NCBI RefSeq assembly: GCF_000373105.1
Contig: NZ_KB890480.1
Span: forward strand, 16,120-56,968
Origin: Neolewinella persica DSM 23188
GTDB taxonomy: Bacteria > Bacteroidota > Bacteroidia > Chitinophagales > Saprospiraceae
Length of the DNA: 40,849 nt
Direction of reading: 5' to 3'
Part shown: piece by piece, positions 33,990 through 40,849 of the stretch
Position numbering within the stretch: the first letter of the stretch is position 1
How the letters are laid out: each line of letters opens with the position of its first letter
Program-made: the position numbers and the translations under genes
Notes under the pieces: generated by a model
Told to the model about the DNA's origin: nothing
Databases searched by the model: none
Seen by the model: the letters and a program-made list of their open reading frames with translations, nothing else

Positions 33990-35089
33990 TCAGACTTGGC
34001 GTTCTTCATAAACACGAAAAACAAGGAGGCAATCAGCAGCAGACTACCACCCCAATACGCATATCCGGGAATGCCGGAGTTGGCCTCATGGGCGTGGTCG
34101 TGGTCTTCTTCAGCGTGGGAGTGTTCCTGTCCGTGGTCCACTTCAAAGGTCAGCGTTGCCCAGTTGGACTCGTGGGTGAGGCCGGGCTCTTCGGAGTTGA
34201 CGAGGTAGATCGTCCGCACGTGCCAAATGCCGTCGGCGGTTACTTTGAAGGAGAATTCTCCCTTTGCGTCGGTGCGGTATTGGGCGGCGGAGTCGTGGTG
34301 ATGGGGTTCTTCTGCTTCGGTGTCGTGGTCATGGCCTGCCTCATCACCGTGGTCATGGCCATGTTCTTCACCATGCTCATGTCCCTCTTCATCGCCATGT
34401 TCGTGCGCGTGCTCATCTCCGTGGTCATGATCGGCCGCATCACCGTGGTCATGGCTGTGGCCGTGGTCCGTTTGGTCGGAGTCGACGTAGACCAACTGGC
34501 CGGCCAATGGTTGGCCTTGCCACAGCAGTTTCACCTTCAGCATATCCCCCGCATGCAGATCATAGGGGTTACTGATGGGGACGAATTCGATCGGGTAGTC
34601 CAGGGCCGTTTGCCAGTCATCTGTCCTGGTACTTCCTACCTGGAAGATGGTCTTGACGTGCTTGGAGTACCGCTCTACGACTGCTTCGTCTAAGAGCCCG
34701 TTCTCTTCGCGCGATTTCAGCATGTCCAGTACACCGTCGTGCTTCAGGTAGTCATTAAAGGCTTGTGCCTCCATGCCGAAGTCTCGTGCGCGGGTGGATA
34801 CTCCCGCCACCCAGGTGCCTGGGTCACCGGTGGTAAAGCTTAGGATCGTGACGTTGTCCTGGTCACTCCACTGGGTTGTATCCACCTTGGTACGGGTACC
34901 GTTGCCGACCAGGCTGACGTCGATCATCCGGTTTCGGGCAATGGCGTTTTCGCTTTTATCGAAGGTGCCGTTGAACAGCTGGATGTTGGCGGCGGTATTG
35001 GGCTGGAGGAAGAAACTGTCCAATTTCAGGTACATGTCGTGGCTGCTGAAGAGGGCTACAGCGGCTAGTACAAACAATAGCTTTTTCAT
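33986..35089 (-). CDS. DUF4198-type metal-binding protein with very His-rich loop
   Basis: A 367-residue membrane-tethered periplasmic protein. The signal peptide spans residues 1-16 (LAAVALFSS), so the mature protein may begin at or next to His17 in HDMYLKLDSFFLQP. The body has the beta-sandwich pattern of DUF4198 proteins, which are associated with nickel or cobalt uptake. Residues 209-265 form a low-complexity insert of His, Asp, Glu and Gly with about 19 His. A second cluster lies at 319-334. One transmembrane helix at 342-361 anchors the C-terminus. The gene is coupled to the HupE-like permease by a 4-bp overlap. The likely job is to bind metal in the periplasm and hand it to the permease. 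The metal is not known. The insert encodes short internal repeats and may vary in length between strains. Confidence 0.88.
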   Translation of the reverse strand: MKKLLFVLAAVALFSSHDMYLKLDSFFLQPNTAANIQLFNGTFDKSENAIARNRMIDVSLVGNGTRTKVDTTQWSDQDNVTILSFTTGDPGTWVAGVSTRARDFGMEAQAFNDYLKHDGVLDMLKSREENGLLDEAVVERYSKHVKTIFQVGSTRTDDWQTALDYPIEFVPISNPYDLHAGDMLKVKLLWQGQPLAGQLVYVDSDQTDHGHSHDHGDAADHDHGDEHAHEHGDEEGHEHGEEHGHDHGDEAGHDHDTEAEEPHHHDSAAQYRTDAKGEFSFKVTADGIWHVRTIYLVNSEEPGLTHESNWATLTFEVDHGQEHSHAEEDHDHAHEANSGIPGYAYWGGSLLLIASLFFVFMKNAKSE

Positions 35090-35215
35090 AGTTGTGGGGG
35101 ATTGGGGGGAGCTAAAGTTAGCGTTTTTCGGGGAGTCATAGTAATGTGTTTACGGGAGGTACGGGGCAATCGAAAGATCGGTTCACCGGGGCATTTAGAA
35201 TCACAGATTTTAGCT

Positions 35216-35584
35216 TTAATTTTCCTGTAACGGAGGAAGCACCTCTTTTAGATTTGTACTTCCAACTAAATAGCTTCTTTTCCATTCGGTCGCTCCTCCG
35301 TATTCAACATTCTTTATGATGATGGACTTATCATCACTATTTACAAGGGCTTCTTCATAAGTTGGATATTCAACTCCGGAATCCCCAAAAAATGACTTCA
35401 CTGTTAATGTATCTCCTTCATTAAAAGAAGTAATAAATTGCTGATTTACTCTTATTGGATGAATTGATTCTTTTTCCTCCTTGGTAAAACTGTCAGATTC
35501 CTTGAAGTCTTCAGAAGATTTAGAATTGCAACTAAAAACAAGAAAGGTGAATACTAACAATTGGAGAATTACTTTATTTATCAT
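35216..35584 (-). CDS. Small lipoprotein of unknown function
   Basis: A 122-residue protein from ATG 35584; the frame continues upstream but only this start puts a signal peptide at the N-terminus (VILQLLVFTFLVFSC, lipobox Cys19). The mature part is short, acidic then beta-like, with no recognised domain. Base composition is clearly more A/T-rich than the neighbours, which may reflect recent acquisition or weak selection. No partner is evident; it sits between the DUF4198 gene (126 bp away) and the polyprenyl synthase (119 bp away), all on the same strand. Confidence 0.72.
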   Translation of the reverse strand: MINKVILQLLVFTFLVFSCNSKSSEDFKESDSFTKEEKESIHPIRVNQQFITSFNEGDTLTVKSFFGDSGVEYPTYEEALVNSDDKSIIIKNVEYGGATEWKRSYLVGSTNLKEVLPPLQEN

Positions 35585-35683
35585 TCGGTATTTCTTATTA
35601 CGTAGTGAAAGACGAAAATTAGTGTAATGTCCTGCAAAGCGCAGCACGACGCATCTACCCACCCTTGCCTTAAAACCGTTTAT

Positions 35684-35707
35684 CGCACCCGCGTCCCCGC
35701 CCCCTAA
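35684..35707 (-). repeat. Dispersed GC-rich motif, copy 4
   Basis: On the minus strand it reads TTAGGGGGCGGGGACGCGGG then TGCG, beginning within the stop codon of the polyprenyl synthase gene. It matches copies 1-3 and 5 through GGGGACGC. Confidence 0.65.
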
Positions 35708-36678
35708 TACTTCCGCTCCACCACATAATTAACCAAATCCTCCAAACTATCCCGCGAATCCGAGGCCGGCATTTGCCGCAGCAAGGCAAAAGCCTCATCC
35801 CGGTACCGGAGCATGGCGGCCTCCGCATAGGGCAGGCCTTCGCTTTCGTGGACAAAGCGAATCACTTCGGCCACCTTGTCCTTTTTATCGCTGTACTTCT
35901 TGATCAACCGGATGATGCGCTTGCGTTCACCCGAGGGGGCCTGATTCAACGCGTGGATAAGTGGGAGTGTCATCTTCTTCTCCTTGATGTCGATGCCCCG
36001 GGGTTTGCCGACGTCGTCGACGCCAAAGTCGAACAGGTCGTCTTTGATCTGGAAGGCGATGCCGATCTTCTCCCCGAATTGGTGCATAAGTTGCAGTGTT
36101 TCCTCTTCCTGGGTGGTGGAGGCGGCTCCCGCCTCACAGGAGGCGGCGATCAGGCTGGCGGTCTTCTGCCGGATGACGTCGAAATAAATGGCTTCGTCAA
36201 TGTCGAGTCGGCGGGCTTTCTCGATCTGTAGCAGTTCACCTTCGCTAAGGGCCTGTGCGGCATTGGAGATGATCTCCAGAATACGGTATTGCTTATGCCG
36301 GAGCGCAATCAGGAGTCCTTTAGCAAAAAAGAAATCTCCCACCAGCACGGCGATCTTATTTTTCCACAGGGCATTGATGGAAAAGAAACCCCTGCGCTCA
36401 TAGGATTCATCGACGACGTCGTCGTGGACCAGGCTGGCGGTATGGATCAATTCGATGAGCGAAGCCGCAACGTAACTGTTCTCATTGATCTCTCCACAAA
36501 TTTTGGCGGAGAGGAAAACAAACATTGGCCGCATCTGCTTCCCCTTACGTTTCACGATGTAGTACGTGATCCGGTCCATCAGGGCCACCTTAGAACGCAT
36601 GGTCTCCCGAAAATGCTTTTCAAAAGCAATCAGTTCTTCGGCGATCGGCCGTTTTATCTGGTCCAGGCGGTTAGCCAT
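35704..36678 (-). CDS. Trans-polyprenyl diphosphate synthase
   Basis: A 324-residue prenyltransferase that elongates allylic diphosphates with isopentenyl diphosphate. The first Asp-rich motif DDVVD is at 86-90, the second DDLFD at 213-217, GKQMRP at 46-51 and Lys172-Thr173 (QKTA) are in place, and GDFFFAKG (114-121) is typical. Length and bulk fit the all-trans long-chain group (octaprenyl/heptaprenyl type, menaquinone side chain) better than short-chain farnesyl or geranylgeranyl synthases, but chain length is inference. It is cytoplasmic and Mg-dependent. It lies downstream of the MscS gene (109-bp gap with a hairpin) and probably has its own promoter. Confidence 0.93.
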   Translation of the reverse strand: MANRLDQIKRPIAEELIAFEKHFRETMRSKVALMDRITYYIVKRKGKQMRPMFVFLSAKICGEINENSYVAASLIELIHTASLVHDDVVDESYERRGFFSINALWKNKIAVLVGDFFFAKGLLIALRHKQYRILEIISNAAQALSEGELLQIEKARRLDIDEAIYFDVIRQKTASLIAASCEAGAASTTQEEETLQLMHQFGEKIGIAFQIKDDLFDFGVDDVGKPRGIDIKEKKMTLPLIHALNQAPSGERKRIIRLIKKYSDKKDKVAEVIRFVHESEGLPYAEAAMLRYRDEAFALLRQMPASDSRDSLEDLVNYVVERKY

Positions 36679-36743
36679 ATAAATTAAGGGGTTGGCTTCG
36701 GGCGGCCTCCGGGCTACTAACCGTCGGGCGACTAAGGATGGGC

Positions 36744-36770
36744 AAAGTTAGGTCGGACGAACCTAACTTT
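36744..36770 (-). terminator. Perfect 10-bp hairpin between MscS and polyprenyl synthase genes
   Basis: AAAGTTAGGT (36744-36753) and ACCTAACTTT (36761-36770) flank a 7-nt loop, 17 bp past the MscS stop. The T-run after it on the minus strand is only three bases (ACTTTG), so it is a weak terminator at best. An operator for the downstream gene is the alternative. Confidence 0.5.
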
Positions 36771-36787
36771 CAGTAAAAAATGAAAAT

Positions 36788-37885
36788 TTACAACGATGGA
36801 AGCGTTGGAAGGTTGTCTCCCTTCACCCGTTGCTGGGGCAATTTGTCGGGATGATTGGTCTTTACCCATTTAAGGAGATGCTCCCTGGTATTACAACGGA
36901 GGGTGAAGGTATTGCCCGCATTATTGGAAGAAACCAGGATGCGTACCGTAATGGTTCGTTCACTTGTTTCGGTTACGGCAACGGTTTTTACGCGTTCATC
37001 CCAGAGTTCCTGAGTTGGCAGGTAGTTTTCTACTTCTTCCCGCAGTTCCTGCACTGGGAAGGAATAATCGAGATACAGGAATACGGAACCGATCAGCTCA
37101 GCGGTACTTCGGGTCCAGTTCTGGAATACATTGTCAATAAAATATTGCAGTGGAATAACCTGCCGGCGCTCATCCCATAGCTTCATCGTTACGTAGGTCA
37201 GGGTAATTTCTTCCACCGTCCCGAATTCACCGTTTACGATAAGCACATCATCAAGCCGGATGGGTTGGGTGAAGGCGATCTGAAAGCCCGCCAGGAGGTT
37301 GGCGATTGATTTCTGAGCCGCCAGACCGATGATGATGCCACCGACACCGGCGGTGGACAGAATACCGGTTCCAAGCTTTTTCATTCCCTCAAACTGAAGG
37401 AAAATAAAGGCGACGACCACCACGAAAATGAGGATGGAAACAATTCGCTGGATGTACTGCAGTTGGGTAAGAATTTTCCGCTCCCGCAGGTTGTTAACGT
37501 CGTCGGCGTTGTAGCGGTGGCGAATGGTATCTCCCGCCACCCGGGTAACCTGAATCAGGAAAGCCCCTCCAAAGATGTAAAGCAGTGTTCTGGGGAGGTT
37601 AAGGATGCCCGGCAGAAAGAAGCTTTCTTCTTTATCCGTTACGGAAGCGTCAATTACATTCCAGAACGAATAGGTCAGTAGCATGGTCACTAACCAGAAG
37701 ACGGCCGTGCGGGTCCGTTTAGAAAAAGTTTGGAGGGTGTAACTCTGCGTTTTACGTGCGGAGATCTTAAGGATGGGGTAGAGTACCATCACAATTATGG
37801 CCGCCAGTGCCAAAGCAACACCAAAGGCGATAAGTAACTGGAGCGAAATGGGCGTAGTGCCAATGAGGTCAAGAAATGCTTGCAT
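36788..37885 (-). CDS. MscS-family mechanosensitive channel
   Basis: A 365-residue inner-membrane channel that opens under membrane tension to release solutes. Hydrophobic helices lie at about 15-38, 58-78, 98-116 and 147-165. The pore helix with regularly spaced Gly/Ala follows at about 172-203 (GILSTAGVGGIIIGLAAQKSI), then FQIAFTQPIRLDDVL, the family signature, and a soluble beta plus alpha/beta C-terminus. It has four helices before the soluble domain rather than the three of E. coli MscS, a common variant. ATG 37885 is the only good start. It is a separate unit judging by gaps of 109 bp downstream and 284 bp upstream. Confidence 0.93.
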   Translation of the reverse strand: MQAFLDLIGTTPISLQLLIAFGVALALAAIIVMVLYPILKISARKTQSYTLQTFSKRTRTAVFWLVTMLLTYSFWNVIDASVTDKEESFFLPGILNLPRTLLYIFGGAFLIQVTRVAGDTIRHRYNADDVNNLRERKILTQLQYIQRIVSILIFVVVVAFIFLQFEGMKKLGTGILSTAGVGGIIIGLAAQKSIANLLAGFQIAFTQPIRLDDVLIVNGEFGTVEEITLTYVTMKLWDERRQVIPLQYFIDNVFQNWTRSTAELIGSVFLYLDYSFPVQELREEVENYLPTQELWDERVKTVAVTETSERTITVRILVSSNNAGNTFTLRCNTREHLLKWVKTNHPDKLPQQRVKGDNLPTLPSL

Positions 37886-37970
37886 GGGTCTGTAAAGAGT
37901 AACCGGGGTTCAATAGGGGAACCCGGGTTTTGCGCCGGGGTTCAAATAGCTCGCAGGCTTTTAGATTTTT

Positions 37971-37995
37971 GGCGGGAACGCAGGTGCAGGGAGGG
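37971..37995 (+). repeat. Dispersed GC-rich motif, copy 5
   Basis: GGCGGGAACGCAGGTGCAGG followed by GAGGG lies upstream of the MscS gene. It is followed by a small AGGGCTT/AAGCCCT hairpin. Confidence 0.65.
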
Positions 37996-38053
37996 CTTCT
38001 AACGGGCCGCAAGCCCTCTACCGTTCCTCGCACTTGTGGCCGCGCCCTCATTA

Positions 38054-38169
38054 GTATTCAGTGGTCAGGGTTCAGTGCTTAGTGCGCAGGTTTCGATATT
38101 CAGGACGTAAGTGCTCAATACTGCTCCCTGCTCCCTGAATACTACTCTCTGAACCCTGAATACTGAACC
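38054..38169. repeat. Short direct and inverted repeats of GTATTCAGGGTTCAG type
   Basis: The forward phrase GTATTCAG with GTCAGGGTTCAG at 38054-38075 is answered by reverse copies at about 38131-38168 (CCCTGAATACT, CTGAACCCTGAATACTGAAC). The run reaches to the stop codon of the CNNM gene. It is low-complexity intergenic DNA; I see no gene in 37886-38169. Confidence 0.6.
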
Positions 38170-39429
38170 CTACTCCTCCACCTCCGGCGCCACACTAAGC
38201 CGAACCACCTCGATCCTGGTATTGGAGACTTCCACCATCTCACAGATGAACCCCCTTAATTCGAGGCTTTCATCCTGGTCCGGTACCCGTTCGGCTTCGG
38301 TCACGATGAAGCCCGACAGCGTATGGTATTCTCCTTCGGGTAGTTTGAGGTCATATTTATCGTTTAGGTAGCCGATCTCGAGACGGGCGCTGAAGATATA
38401 GCTCCCGTTTTCTTCAACGGTTTCCAGGTAGGGGTCCTCGTCGAACTCGTCCTCGATCTCGCCAAAAATTTCCTCCAGCAAATCCTCCATAGTGACCAGT
38501 CCTGCAATGTCACCGAATTCATTGACGACGCAGGCAATACTTAGTTGTTCTTTGATCGATTGGTCCAGCAAATCGGTTACCCGGGTTACCTCGGGAATGA
38601 AGGTGAGTTCGAGGATCATACTCCGAACGGATTCCGGAAGGTCCAGCAACTGCTGGTGATGAACGTACCCGAGTACTTCGTCCATGTCTCCGTCAATCAC
38701 CAGGATGCGGCTCAGGCGGGTTTCCTGGAACTTTTGCTCCAACTCATCTACGGAAATAGAGACGTCTACACTCTGGATCTCCGTTCGTGGCACCATGCAA
38801 TCACTTACCCTTACCTCCGAAAGGTTCAGTGCATTACCGAACAGTTTGGTGTCAATTACGGCCATATCTTCATCGGCCGATGACCGGCTTTCATTGACGA
38901 AGTTCTCCAGGTCCAGGCGCGTAAGCACGGTATCCAGTTCCTCTGCTGGTCTTTTGAAGAATAAGCTCAACAGCTGGTTACTCGCGCCAGTCATTACCCG
39001 GCTGGGGAGGTAAAGCAGCCACTGTAACGCTCGTAGTGGGACGGCCAGTAAATACAGGGCATCATCCGCAAATAACCGGAACAAGGTCTTGGGCAGGTAT
39101 TCGCCAAATATCAACACGATAAGGGTTAAGATGACCGTTACGCCAAGCAGGTTAATCATACCGCCAGCCGGCGTCCAGGGATGGAGAAACAAGGCGAAAG
39201 AATCGGAAATCAAAGAAGTGAAGGCAACCAAAGCAATGTTGTTGCCCACCAGCATGGTACTCATGAAATCCGCTGGTCGGTCAAACCAGCCAGCCAGGAT
39301 CCGGCTGCGGCGGGTACCTCTTTTCTTTTTCAGTTCTACCTTCAGTTTATTTGCCGAAACATAGGCGATCTCTGAACCGCTGAAAACAGCGGAAAGAAAT
39401 AAGAAGAGAAGAATGGCAAAAGTGGTCAA
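38170..39429 (-). CDS. CNNM/CorC (HlyC/CorC-type) transporter-associated protein
   Basis: A 419-residue membrane protein of the CNNM/CorC superfamily. The DUF21 membrane domain covers about 1-185 with SGSEIA (17-22), VGNNIAL (61-67) and GEYLPKT (109-115), a CBS-domain pair about 205-325, and a CorC/HlyC C-terminal domain about 345-415. Relatives export or sense magnesium or cobalt; in gliding Bacteroidota a close relative is called GldE, and I cannot separate the two by eye. The start is TTG 39429: no ATG precedes the first helix, and the next Met is at residue 56. It lies 200 bp after LptC on the same strand, a neighbourhood common in Bacteroidota. Confidence 0.9.
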   Translation of the reverse strand: MTTFAILLFLFLSAVFSGSEIAYVSANKLKVELKKKRGTRRSRILAGWFDRPADFMSTMLVGNNIALVAFTSLISDSFALFLHPWTPAGGMINLLGVTVILTLIVLIFGEYLPKTLFRLFADDALYLLAVPLRALQWLLYLPSRVMTGASNQLLSLFFKRPAEELDTVLTRLDLENFVNESRSSADEDMAVIDTKLFGNALNLSEVRVSDCMVPRTEIQSVDVSISVDELEQKFQETRLSRILVIDGDMDEVLGYVHHQQLLDLPESVRSMILELTFIPEVTRVTDLLDQSIKEQLSIACVVNEFGDIAGLVTMEDLLEEIFGEIEDEFDEDPYLETVEENGSYIFSARLEIGYLNDKYDLKLPEGEYHTLSGFIVTEAERVPDQDESLELRGFICEMVEVSNTRIEVVRLSVAPEVEE

Positions 39430-39629
39430 GGTTTGGATGGCCTGTGGCCTTTTTAAATGTAAAGTTGCTGCGACCCCTTGCTTTGCAGATGGGCTTCGCC
39501 CTTGGGAGAAGGTGCAGATAAACTACTGCGTAGGGCAGTTCGCTTCGCTCGTTTCCTTTTGGATTCGGCTACAACTTTATTTACGAAGATAAAGGATTGG
39601 AGTGATATTGCATGGAGGGTGGGGGGCAG

Positions 39630-40214
39630 CTATTCCTGCGCCTCCTTCGGCCGGGATACCGGAACACGTCCTACGACCTGTAATACCCTCGCATTGTTGA
39701 AACCCTGATCGGCCTCCAGTCCGTACCCCGTAATGAGGTAATCCGGCTGGCTCAGGACTACGAATTTCTTGGTATGAATACGCTCTTTATTTTCATCCCA
39801 ATTCAGTTCTTCCGTCTCCAGTCGCTGCAAGTCGGTAGACTCCCAGACAACGCTGTCCCGTACAGTAATTTCCTTTGTACGGCGTCGGTAGACGCCCCAC
39901 TTAGCGGTTAGGGTGCTGGTGGTGTCCTGAAACTCATCGAGAAAGGCAACGCGTAGCCCATCGGGAAACTCCTGCCGTTGATCCGTCTTGTCCAGGTAGT
40001 TCAGCATCGTTGGAGCGACAACTATGCCACGCACCAGACCGGAGTCGCTGAAAATAATGTGGACGCCTTCCGCTTCCTCTACCGTATCGTTAAGTTGCTG
40101 TTGCAGGCGCGCAACATCCTCTGGGTCATTGACACAGGAAGTGAAGAGCCATCCGGTTAACACTAGGCCCGATAGCAGTAATAAAATTTGTTGTGCCCGA
40201 TGCAATCGGCCCAC
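39630..40214 (-). CDS. lptC: LPS export periplasmic protein LptC, lipoprotein form
   Basis: A 194-residue protein that hands lipopolysaccharide from the LptB2FG extractor to the periplasmic bridge. Starting at GTG 40214, it has a hydrophobic segment and lipobox LFTSC with Cys27, so it is a lipoprotein rather than the single-helix form of E. coli; many Bacteroidota members are like this. The mature part shows the LptC beta-jellyroll strand pattern (GVHIIFSDSGLVRGIVVAPTM, FPDGLRVAFLDE, LTAKWGVYRRRTKEITVRDSV), as expected for the OstA/LptC fold. The stop codon TAG of the small upstream gene overlaps this GTG by one base, so translation is coupled. Confidence 0.87.
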   Translation of the reverse strand: MGRLHRAQQILLLLSGLVLTGWLFTSCVNDPEDVARLQQQLNDTVEEAEGVHIIFSDSGLVRGIVVAPTMLNYLDKTDQRQEFPDGLRVAFLDEFQDTTSTLTAKWGVYRRRTKEITVRDSVVWESTDLQRLETEELNWDENKERIHTKKFVVLSQPDYLITGYGLEADQGFNNARVLQVVGRVPVSRPKEAQE

Positions 40215-40393
40215 TAAGCCTTAAGGTTCAGTACGGCAGCTTGTAGCAAGTCGCTGTACCTCTGTGGCTCTTCCGGTACAAAATTAAAGTTGTAGCGGTA
40301 GAGGTAGACCACCAGGATGGTGAAGAGTAAAAGGGCGATCACGGTACCGAGAACGGCATATCCTTTGATGCCGGCAGATTTGATTTCAGACAT
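40214..40393 (-). CDS. Small single-helix membrane protein upstream of lptC
   Basis: A 59-residue protein from ATG 40393; the frame opens earlier but the extra residues have no coding character. It has a soluble N-terminus (MSEIKSAGIKG), one strong transmembrane helix (YAVLGTVIALLLFTILVVYLY) and a short C-terminal tail with FVPEEPQRYSDLL. It overlaps lptC by one base (TAGTG) and is therefore translated with it. I do not recognise a family. A role as a small partner in the envelope is only suggested by the coupling. Confidence 0.7.
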   Translation of the reverse strand: MSEIKSAGIKGYAVLGTVIALLLFTILVVYLYRYNFNFVPEEPQRYSDLLQAAVLNLKA

Positions 40394-40490
40394 ATTGGGG
40401 CAAATTTCTTTTGCAGCACAAAAGTACAACTTGAAGGTTGCATGTTGCTAGTTGGGGGAGGGAAAGTTCTGAAGGCTCACTTCGTTCGCT

Positions 40491-40652
40491 GTTGCAGAGC
40501 GCCTTTGGCGCGTTGCAGAGGTCGCTTCGCTCCCGTTACAGAGCGCCTTCGGCGCGTTGCAGAGGTCGCTTATGCTCCCGTTGCAGTACGCCTTCGGCGC
40601 GTTGCAGAGGTCGCTTATGCTCCTGTTGCAGTACGCCTTCGGCGCGTTGCAG
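40491..40652. repeat. 45-bp imperfect tandem repeat, about 3.6 copies
   Basis: Copies begin at 40491, 40535, 40580 and 40625. Each starts GTTGCAG or GTTACAG, contains the hairpin GCGCCTTCGGCGC or a close variant, and then GTTGCAGAGGTCGCTT. Open frames run through the repeat on the plus strand only because its length is a multiple of three. The whole 40430-40849 gap has no gene. Confidence 0.88.
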
Positions 40653-40656
40653 GTTG

Positions 40657-40690
40657 CAGCTACCGCACGAGGTAGCTCGCTCCGCTCGTT
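40657..40690 (+). repeat. Dispersed motif copy (CAGCTACCGCACGAGG), second
   Basis: It matches 16437-16471 at about 31 positions. It joins directly to the 45-bp repeat on one side and is followed by an AT-rich spacer and the 7-bp array. Confidence 0.65.
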
Positions 40691-40753
40691 TTAAATGCTT
40701 TTTTTAAAAAAAAGCTGGAAAAACTTGGATGAATTGCCTGTGGCATTTTTTTT

Positions 40754-40849
40754 CTGCAACCTGCAACCTGCAACCTGCAACCTGCAACCTGCAACCTGCA
40801 ACCTGCAACCTGCAACCTGCAACCTGCAACCTGCAACCTGCAACCTGCA
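40754..40849. repeat. Tandem array of 7-bp unit CTGCAAC
   Basis: Thirteen perfect copies of CTGCAAC plus five bases reach the window end, so the array is cut by the edge. It contains the same TGCAAC core as the two 9-bp arrays, with a shorter spacer. Confidence 0.97.

Noticed and set aside
33968..34693. Plus-strand open frame with hydrophobic stretches opposite the DUF4198 gene
   Set aside because: The hydrophobic Met/Val/Ile run is the reverse reading of His/Asp/Glu codons in the His-rich loop. The minus-strand frame has a signal peptide, domain and coupling to the HupE gene.
40438..40707. Repeat-encoded plus-strand protein
   Set aside because: The frame exists because the 45-bp repeat is a multiple of three; the translation is a low-complexity Arg/Cys/Ser repeat with no start context.

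Overview
The window looks like chromosome from a marine or environmental Bacteroidota of the Saprospiria/Lewinella type. The sequence evidence is a giant secreted protein with HYR-like repeats and a type IX secretion sorting tail, a TonB-dependent receptor with an N-terminal carboxypeptidase-regulatory-like domain, many lipoprotein signals, LptC beside a CNNM/CorC protein, and an almost complete lack of Shine-Dalgarno sites. Genus is an inference. I see no tRNA, rRNA, CRISPR, prophage, transposase or integrase.

Layout. 1-190: 9-bp tandem array. 191-1222 (-): membrane-anchored coiled-coil protein. 1964-12430 (+): secreted protein of about 3,488 residues, closed by a strong terminator. 12793-13405: frameshifted lipoprotein gene. 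13490-15151 (-): tocopherol-cyclase-like protein and Mn-type superoxide dismutase, each apparently transcribed separately. 15258-16427 (+): M50-like membrane protease fused to TPRs. 16644-22349 (+): GH57 alpha-glucan enzyme, GT4 glycosyltransferase with an apparent ATT start, and secreted S9 peptidase. 22690-29342 (-): TonB-dependent receptor, then a tight block of sodium symporter, ketosynthase III-like protein and acyl-CoA synthetase. 29606-30565 (-): alpha/beta-hydrolase lipoprotein. 30782-32942 (+): FabG-like reductase and a helical-repeat protein. 33309-35089 (-): translationally coupled DUF4198/HupE-type metal module with a very His-rich loop. 35216-40393 (-): small lipoprotein, polyprenyl diphosphate synthase, MscS channel, CNNM/CorC protein, LptC and a small membrane protein. 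40430-40849: repeat-rich DNA ending in a 7-bp tandem array.

How the genes may work together. Much of the window is envelope biology: lipopolysaccharide export (LptC), isoprenoid carrier supply, osmotic protection (MscS), metal handling (HupE/DUF4198, CNNM), outer-membrane uptake and secreted hydrolysis. The symporter/ketosynthase/ligase block suggests import of a carboxylate, activation to an acyl thioester and use as a ketosynthase substrate, but the substrate cannot be read from sequence.

The most unusual signal is intergenic. Three tandem arrays share the core TGCAAC with different unit lengths, and one lies beside a 45-bp repeat carrying the same core inverted. There are also a GC-rich motif in five dispersed copies, a second motif in two convergent intergenic regions each followed by a hairpin, and several long perfect inverted repeats. 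Among proteins, the most notable are the ketosynthase lacking the usual His and Asn, the His-rich DUF4198/HupE pair, the M50-TPR fusion and the architecture of the giant protein.
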